From positions 155,176 through 219,175 of the forward strand of contig NW_020194551.1 in assembly GCF_002865645.1 (NCBI RefSeq): DNA of 64,000 bases, given 5' to 3'. Position numbers and translations under genes: made by a program. Position 1 is the first letter of the stretch; each line of letters starts with the position of its first letter. The notes under the pieces are model-generated. The model was not told the origin of the DNA and searched no databases. It was given only the letters and a program-made list of their open reading frames with translations. Positions 58,039-64,000 of the stretch are shown here, in pieces. The DNA is from Hyaloscypha bicolor E. Taxonomy: Eukaryota > Ascomycota > Leotiomycetes > Helotiales > Hyaloscyphaceae.

Positions 58039-58341
58039 TATAATAGGTATATATAATGGCGTATAAATAGGTATTAGATATCGTGAATCTAGTTTCCTAT
58101 TTTGGATATAGCTTATAATTAGAATTATATAGATTATATAGGATTTCCTAATTAAGTAAAGGGCTTTATATATCTGGCTAAGTACTAGGGAATATATAGG
58201 GAGATACTTCTAGCTTTAGAAGAGGCATTAATTAGTTTCTTATTAGAATTAATTCTTGGAATTAGTTATACTTATAAGTATTATTCCGTAGCTTACTTAC
58301 CTTAACTACTTGTATATTATCTTACTATTATATACCTTATA
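58039..58341. repeat. 3' LTR of the Ty3/gypsy element
   Basis: Same length as the 5' LTR. Nearly all differences are transitions, and this copy carries the T or A state: for example TATAATAGG in place of TGTAATGGG. The TTTAT following at 58342-58346 repeats the five bases before the 5' LTR. Confidence 0.85.
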
Positions 58342-61300
58342 TTTATAGATTTTATTTATATTTTATTAATATAGCTATTAGTTATTTAATAATTTTTATA
58401 AAAAAATATACTTTTATATTATTATATAATAATTATAATTAATTAGCCTTAATTATTTTTTAATATATTATTAATAATAGTATTAACTTTAATATATCTA
58501 ATATATTTATAAACTATATTTCTTATAGTAATAGACTTACTAATATTACTATATATTCTAATATTTTTTATAGTATTATTATATATTTATATATAGTACT
58601 ATTTATTATAAGACTTAATATAAATATAAACTTTATATACTCGAAACATACTAATAAGAAGCTAAACTAGTACTATATTCCTGAATTTCACTTGTATATA
58701 TTCTCGAAGTATCCTAATTTATATATTTTCCTTTAATTTTCCTTATTAGAATAAGTTATATTACTTACTATAAGCTAAAAAGAAAATATATTAGAGCTTA
58801 GTATTATAGTAATAATAGGATATAGCCTATTATATTATAGTTCCAAATATTATAATTATAAGAACTTACTTATATAATATTCTAAGATTAGAATACCTGT
58901 TTTCTAGGAAAATTCCTAGTTTATATTATAGTCTAAATAGTAAAGAAAACTTGAAATAAGAAATAATTTTAAGTAAGATTAATAATTAAGTAGTAAAATA
59001 ATAAATGGCTTATTATTAAAAGCCATATTACTACCGCGGCTTGGAAATACTAGAGATCTTTTCTAAGTATTTGAATTAGTAAGAAATTAAAAACAGATCT
59101 AGAACGGGAATAATAATTATAAAAACCGAGATAATATTTCTTAGTTCTCGAAATATAGTAAAGTAATATAGTAAAAGTAAGATTTCAATCTCTAAAAACC
59201 TTTAATAATTTAAATATTTAATACTAGAATTACTCGAGAGTATTAATATAGCTTAATTGTTTTTAGTCTATAGTTATATATAATAATAAAAAGTATTATT
59301 AAACCTAATAAAGTCTATTTTCCTAGTTATTACTTTTTAGATAAACTTGAACTAATTATAAATCTGAGAAGCTATTACCTAAATTTATAGCTATATTTTA
59401 AATACTTTTAATAATCTTAAGTAATCTAGTAAAAATAAGTAGTATATTAAAAAAATAATTAAGGTAATTAATTATATTTAATTAAATTAATTTTCTAATT
59501 AATTATAATTTAATTATTAAGTTTCAAAAAAAAAATTATTAGACTAATTATAATTAAATATAATTAATTATTTCTAATTATTATATAAAAGTTATATAAA
59601 AGTTAAGTAAATAATAAAATCTCTTTATTTTCTCTAAATAATTATAAGGCTATTAAATGAAATATTAACTAGACTAATAAAAGAAAGATAATACTATAGA
59701 ACTAAGCTTTTTCGGATAAGAAAAACTAATTCTCCGGCTCGAAATTCTTTTTTTCTTTTAATTCCTATTCTTTTTCTGCTTTTTTTATCTCTTTTTCCTT
59801 ATTTATAAATATTCCCTAGCTTTTAAGATATATAATCTTTTCGAAAATACTTTTATTAAGTTAATTATATAGTTTAGTATTAATAAGAGCCTTTTATAAG
59901 AAGAAATGCTTACTAGTAGTAGACAAAACGAGTATTTCTAAGTACTTCCTTATTATAAGAAATAATACAGGAAACCTAATTTAATTAGCTTTCTAGTAAT
60001 TAAGTGGCCGAATCTAGAGCTAAATTAGTATATATATATAAAAAAATTATAATAAAGGAATTAGTAGTTCTTAAGGGAATTTGAAGTAAAATAAGTAAAT
60101 ATTACTTACTTTTTTATCTATTTTCTTTTTTTCTAAATAGATTATTAATTCGTTTTCTATTTTATTCTCTTAATTATTTATATAAATATTAAGTTTATCC
60201 TTATTTAAATTATTTATAGATATATTAGAATTAGTATCTTAAGAATTAGCTATTAAATAGTTTCATTTATACTTATAAAAGAATTAGTAATTAAGTAATT
60301 TGAAATTTAAGTAAAAATATATACTTATATATTATAGTCTATTTTAAGTCTATTATAAATATTAGATATTATACTAGAATCTAAGCTAATTCCAGCTAGT
60401 TTTACTTTTTTAATTTAAAGATTAAGAATAAGAACTAAATATAAAGCTTTATTTTTATTATTTAAAATACTAATTTTAGAATAATATTTATAAAGCTTAG
60501 TAATACTTTTATTAATAGCGTTTTCGAAGTTTTTATTTTATTTATAATTAATATATTATTAATATAATAAGAACTAGAAAAAACTTATTTTAAATTTATA
60601 TTTAAAACTCTCGAGTTTATTATATATCTTATATAACTCAGATATAATATAATATATAATAGGATAATTCTCGGCTTATAACTTAATAATAGCCTTAATA
60701 AATATTGAAATTATATTTAAAATATTATTTAAATAAGTAATTTTAATATTAGTTAATCCTAAACTTTTATTTTTAAAAGCCTTTAATTTTAAGCTATTAA
60801 TAATTATTTTAATAGTTTTATATATATAGTAAAAACTCGCTATAATAATATTAATTTTAGTATCTTTTTCTAATAATATACCGAGGTATTATTATATTTA
60901 AGAGTTATATATATCTATATAAAAATAATAAAAATTAAAGATATATAAAGAATCTCTCTAGTAATAGCTCCTTAATACTTTTTAGGCTACTAAGGGCCTA
61001 TAGAATTAGTAGTAAATACTACAGGCTATAAACTAGTAAGATTAATAGTTTATAATTCCAAATTACCGGGGTTTAGTAGGTAGAAAGTCTTATAAAAGAA
61101 AGGAATTAATTTATTAAGTTTAATAATTAGAATAATATTATACTAAAAAAATAATCTCCGGATCATAAATCCTTATAATAATTATTATAGGAGATATATT
61201 ATAAGTATAGGGCCAAAAAATAGTAGAATTTTATAGCTGTATTATATTATTAAGAATATTACTATTAGTTTACTAGTAATATATAGTATTATTATATAGT

Positions 61301-61829
61301 TATAGAAGTATTATTTATATAAAGTTAGTAAAGTTATTATTTAGAAATAGAAATTATAGTATTATAGTATTAATATATAATTCCTAAATTTACTAAGCCT
61401 AAAGAGATCTAGTTTACTAATTGAGTTACTAATAAGATATAAAATTATATAACTATATCCCGTATCCCATATTTTATTACTTATATTTTATTACCTATTA
61501 CCTATATCCCGTATCCCGTATCCCGTAACTATATATATAACTTCTAGAGAAATAGCTATACTAATACTAGAAATTTTCTAAAAACGCGAAAAATAGTATT
61601 TTTCTCTAATTATATATAAATTCCCTAATCTGGCCTAGTACTAGATTTCTTAAATACTTTATATATTTATATTACTTCTAAGGTTTTAGTTATATACTAA
61701 AGGCTATAGCCTTTTATATATAACTTTCCCTCCTATAATATTCTCCTATCTTATATATTTATTTTCTGCCCTATCTATACTTGACTTATTTCTCTATATC
61801 TAATTATATAATATTTATATTAATTAGAT
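58342..61829. other. RIP-decayed AT-rich repeat, unclassified
   Basis: About 3.5 kb of very AT-rich DNA almost devoid of CpA and TpG. I find no LTR, no TIR and no readable domain. Short runs such as repeated ATCCCGT near 61460-61530 stand out. It may be further decayed transposon DNA. Confidence 0.5.
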
Positions 61830-62905
61830 ACTTGAGGGTATTTATTAGCTTTAATTTCGTTATAGAATTAGCAGGATTTAATTCTCTTTTAATTTACTTA
61901 ACTTTCGTAATTTCTTATTATTTATATATCTAGTAAAGGCATATTACGTTAATTATTAGATATTTCTCTCGAATAGTACCTAATTTAATAAGGTATTTAT
62001 ATAATAACTTCGAATCTGTATAAATAACTAGTAGTAGTTCTATTTCTAGTACTTTATTAATTATAGATTTAACTAAAGTACCTATATTAAAACTATAAGC
62101 CATATTATAAAGTTCTAAAGCTAGAACGCTTCTAGTAACTCTCTTATATTTAGTAGAGGACTAGTAAATAATATTAGTATATCTAGTTCTATTTACTAGA
62201 ACTAGAATATATCCGATTTAGGAGGAAAGATCTTTATTATTTATAAATAAAGTATTTATAAAAATAATTAAATATAAGAACTCCTTTACTAGTTTTATAA
62301 ATCTTAGTTCTTTAGTAGTATTCTTAATTTGCTATTAAATGCGCTTATTAAGTACTTTTATATTGGTTTCCGAGAATTTAATAGCTTAAGCAGTAATTAA
62401 TAGGTTATATAAAGCTTCTAGTTAATAAATTAATATAATATATATTCCTCTTATATATTAGGTAATATATTAGTCCTTAATAGAGAGATTTTAATAAATA
62501 ATATCCCTATTACTTATAGTAGTAGTATTTTTTATAGAAATAGTTTAGAGGTTCTTATATTAGTATTCCTATATAAGAGTAATTCTAGTAATATCTATAT
62601 AAATAATACTTTTATTAAATTTAAGATTATAATTAAAAGTAAGGGATTTATATTTCTTAGCTAAGAACTTAGCTTTATAAAGCTTTAGTTACTTTACTTT
62701 TATAAAATTATTAGTTCTAATAAATAGGATATTATTAGTTTAAAGGCTAATAATTTCGAAGGGTTATTTATTATAAAATAAATAAGGGTTATAAGTTAAC
62801 TATTTTATAAAGAGCTTATTAATATAATAAAAATAGTAAGTTTTAAACTAGTAATTCCTAGCTTCTAGTATATTATATAGTAGTTTTATAATTTTTATCA
62901 TCGAA
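61830..62905 (-). pseudogene. Ty1/copia RT-RNase H fragment
   Basis: Read on the minus strand, one frame traces the 3' part of copia pol: a segment with WFKTY-like text and ALKFNL-like block from about 62900 to 62450, then RNase H with KRVTRSVLALELYNMA and IYTDSKLLYKYL from 62450 to about 61830. Many stops (former CAG/TGG codons) break it, as RIP would. Its N-terminal part (gag, integrase) is missing because the region ends near 62.92 kb. It lies in the opposite direction to the Ty3/gypsy element. Confidence 0.75.
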
Positions 62906-62919
62906 TTAGGGATTATATA

Positions 62920-64000
62920 AATAGATAATAATAATCGATTTCAATTATTTTAATTATTCTTATAAATTTATAAGGGTTTATCGAAAATCCGATAATCTAT
63001 GTTAAAATATCCTGGATTTATCTAATAGGATTGAAAAAATCCAAATATTCCTGAAATAGCGAATTTATTTGATTTATATTATGAAATAAATGGATAATAT
63101 ATATCATTAATCATCATAAATTTTTCCAATTATTTCTTTAAGTCTTCGAAAATTCGATCTATAATTTAATATTTATAAAATTATGGGCTTTTTTTTTTTT
63201 TTTTTTTTTTTTTTTGGCTTTATCAGGTCATAATGAATATAAATATTTAATTGAAGATTTAATTTTATAAGAGTAATCATATTTTCTTTTGATCAATTAG
63301 TCATACTCTTATTATATATCTCAGATCATCGATAATTTATCCCTTTTGATATATGATCACGTGAGATAAATATATCATTATGATTGAAGATAAATTGAAA
63401 ATTTTCGGGAAAATATATCCTTTATAATTCCAATAATGATTATCAAGGTTGGATTTTGGATAAGGGCTTGGATTTTATTCTGATTTCCATTATATCCATA
63501 ATTAAAGAAGATAATAAAGTGATTTCATATCGTCTCTTATGGGAATATCTCTGGGCCTATAAATACCATAAGGATATCCTATTATTTGATATATTCTTAA
63601 AGATAATTCAATTTTAATGATCGAAGATTTTTTTCCTATATAAACTCCCAATAAAGATCTAGAGTCCATGATTTCCTTATATATAAAAATTTAAGGACCA
63701 AATAATTACTCTAATTCTTATTTCTATATCTTTTTCTCGAATTCTTTAATTCTGATCAATAAATTCAAATATTATTATCATTCTTTATATAATATAATTA
63801 TATTAATAGATAATAATAGTTATATAATCGATCTCTTAATAAGAATCATAATGATAATATTATTATTTATGATGCCTTAATATAAATATATTATAGAATA
63901 TTCGAATATAAAATTAATTTTGGAATAAATTAATATTAAAGATATAATTAAATAGAATATTCGAATGATCTTTCGATTTAGATTTTTTGCTAAGACAAGA
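62920..64000. other. Compositionally distinct AT-rich tail
   Basis: After about 62920 the sequence remains AT-rich but again contains many TCA, TGA and GAT words, unlike the preceding RIP-decayed block. I see no open frame or TIR. It contains the T-run listed next. It may be a different, younger repeat cut off by the window end. Confidence 0.5.
63189..63215. repeat. Poly-T run of 27
   Basis: A homopolymer of 27 T in the tail block, flanked by GGGC and GGCTT. It could be the poly-A end of a LINE or SINE in minus orientation, or a plain homopolymer. Confidence 0.9.

Larger units (their letters stand above)
51350..58341 (+). mobile_element. Dead Ty3/gypsy chromodomain LTR retrotransposon
   Basis: A 7.0-kb element bounded by two 303-bp LTRs and flanked by TTTAT duplicates. 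Reading in the plus direction despite many stops, the order of recognisable domains is a gag zinc knuckle (about 52757-52880), protease (about 53000), reverse transcriptase (53560-54090), RNase H (54420-54650), integrase (about 55330-55960) and a chromodomain (about 56470-56640). That order is diagnostic of Ty3/gypsy chromoviruses. Nearly every former CpA is TpA and the frames hold dozens of stops, as RIP produces. It is non-functional. A further 1.4 kb after the chromodomain is unexplained. Confidence 0.85.

Noticed and set aside
56640..61829. Additional genes in the AT-rich block
   Set aside because: Stops occur every few codons in all frames, and only the retroelement domains listed could be traced.

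Overview
The window looks like nuclear DNA of a filamentous ascomycete (Pezizomycotina). Genes are split by short introns (38-104 bp, mostly about 50-60). Families are typical of moulds: Clr5-ankyrin, CFEM/GPI, HAM1-like, HeLo-like STAND N-terminus, DUF427 and DUF3435 remnants. A single dispersed 5S rRNA gene is present. The right-hand end is an AT-rich block in which retroelement copies differ by C-to-T and G-to-A transitions, the mark of repeat-induced point mutation (RIP). I cannot name the species; a leotiomycete-like fungus is only a guess. All gene models were read by eye from frames and splice sites.

Layout. 1-2961 has no firm gene. 2962-9340 holds a peroxiredoxin-like gene, a RIP-marked DUF3435-like fragment and a large Clr5-ankyrin gene on the minus strand. 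9341-11637 is gene-poor and has a 13-bp tandem repeat. 11638-31353 is gene-dense: a fungal membrane protein, a sugar transporter broken by a 778-bp hAT-type MITE, VMS1, a HAM1-like protein, a small secreted cysteine-rich protein, a BAR-SH3 protein, an Mte1/ZGRF1-like protein, and a membrane protein with a half zinc cluster. 32402-49797 holds a second, unrelated-looking half-zinc-cluster membrane protein, a HeLo-like protein, the ESCRT-III gene DID2, a DUF427 protein, a CFEM GPI-anchored protein, a GNAT acetyltransferase, a DJ-1/PfpI protein, the 5S rRNA gene and a CxxC-rich membrane protein. From about 50.7 kb to the end the window is AT-rich repeat: a foldback element, a complete but dead Ty3/gypsy chromodomain retrotransposon with both LTRs, a Ty1/copia fragment on the minus strand, and a compositionally different tail beginning near 62.92 kb with a 27-T run.

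How the genes relate. There is no obvious metabolic cluster. Several genes are housekeeping: VMS1 in ribosome quality control, DID2 in ESCRT-III/MVB sorting, BAR-SH3 in endocytosis and actin, and Mte1-like in DNA repair. Others are fungal accessory genes for surface, effector or recognition functions: CFEM, secreted Cys-rich, HeLo-like and Clr5-ankyrin. The two observations I find most worth following are the clean hAT MITE insertion whose removal restores the transporter frame exactly, and the neighbouring pair of genes that each join half a Zn2Cys6-type motif, with an intron at the identical place before the third cysteine, to C-terminal membrane segments.
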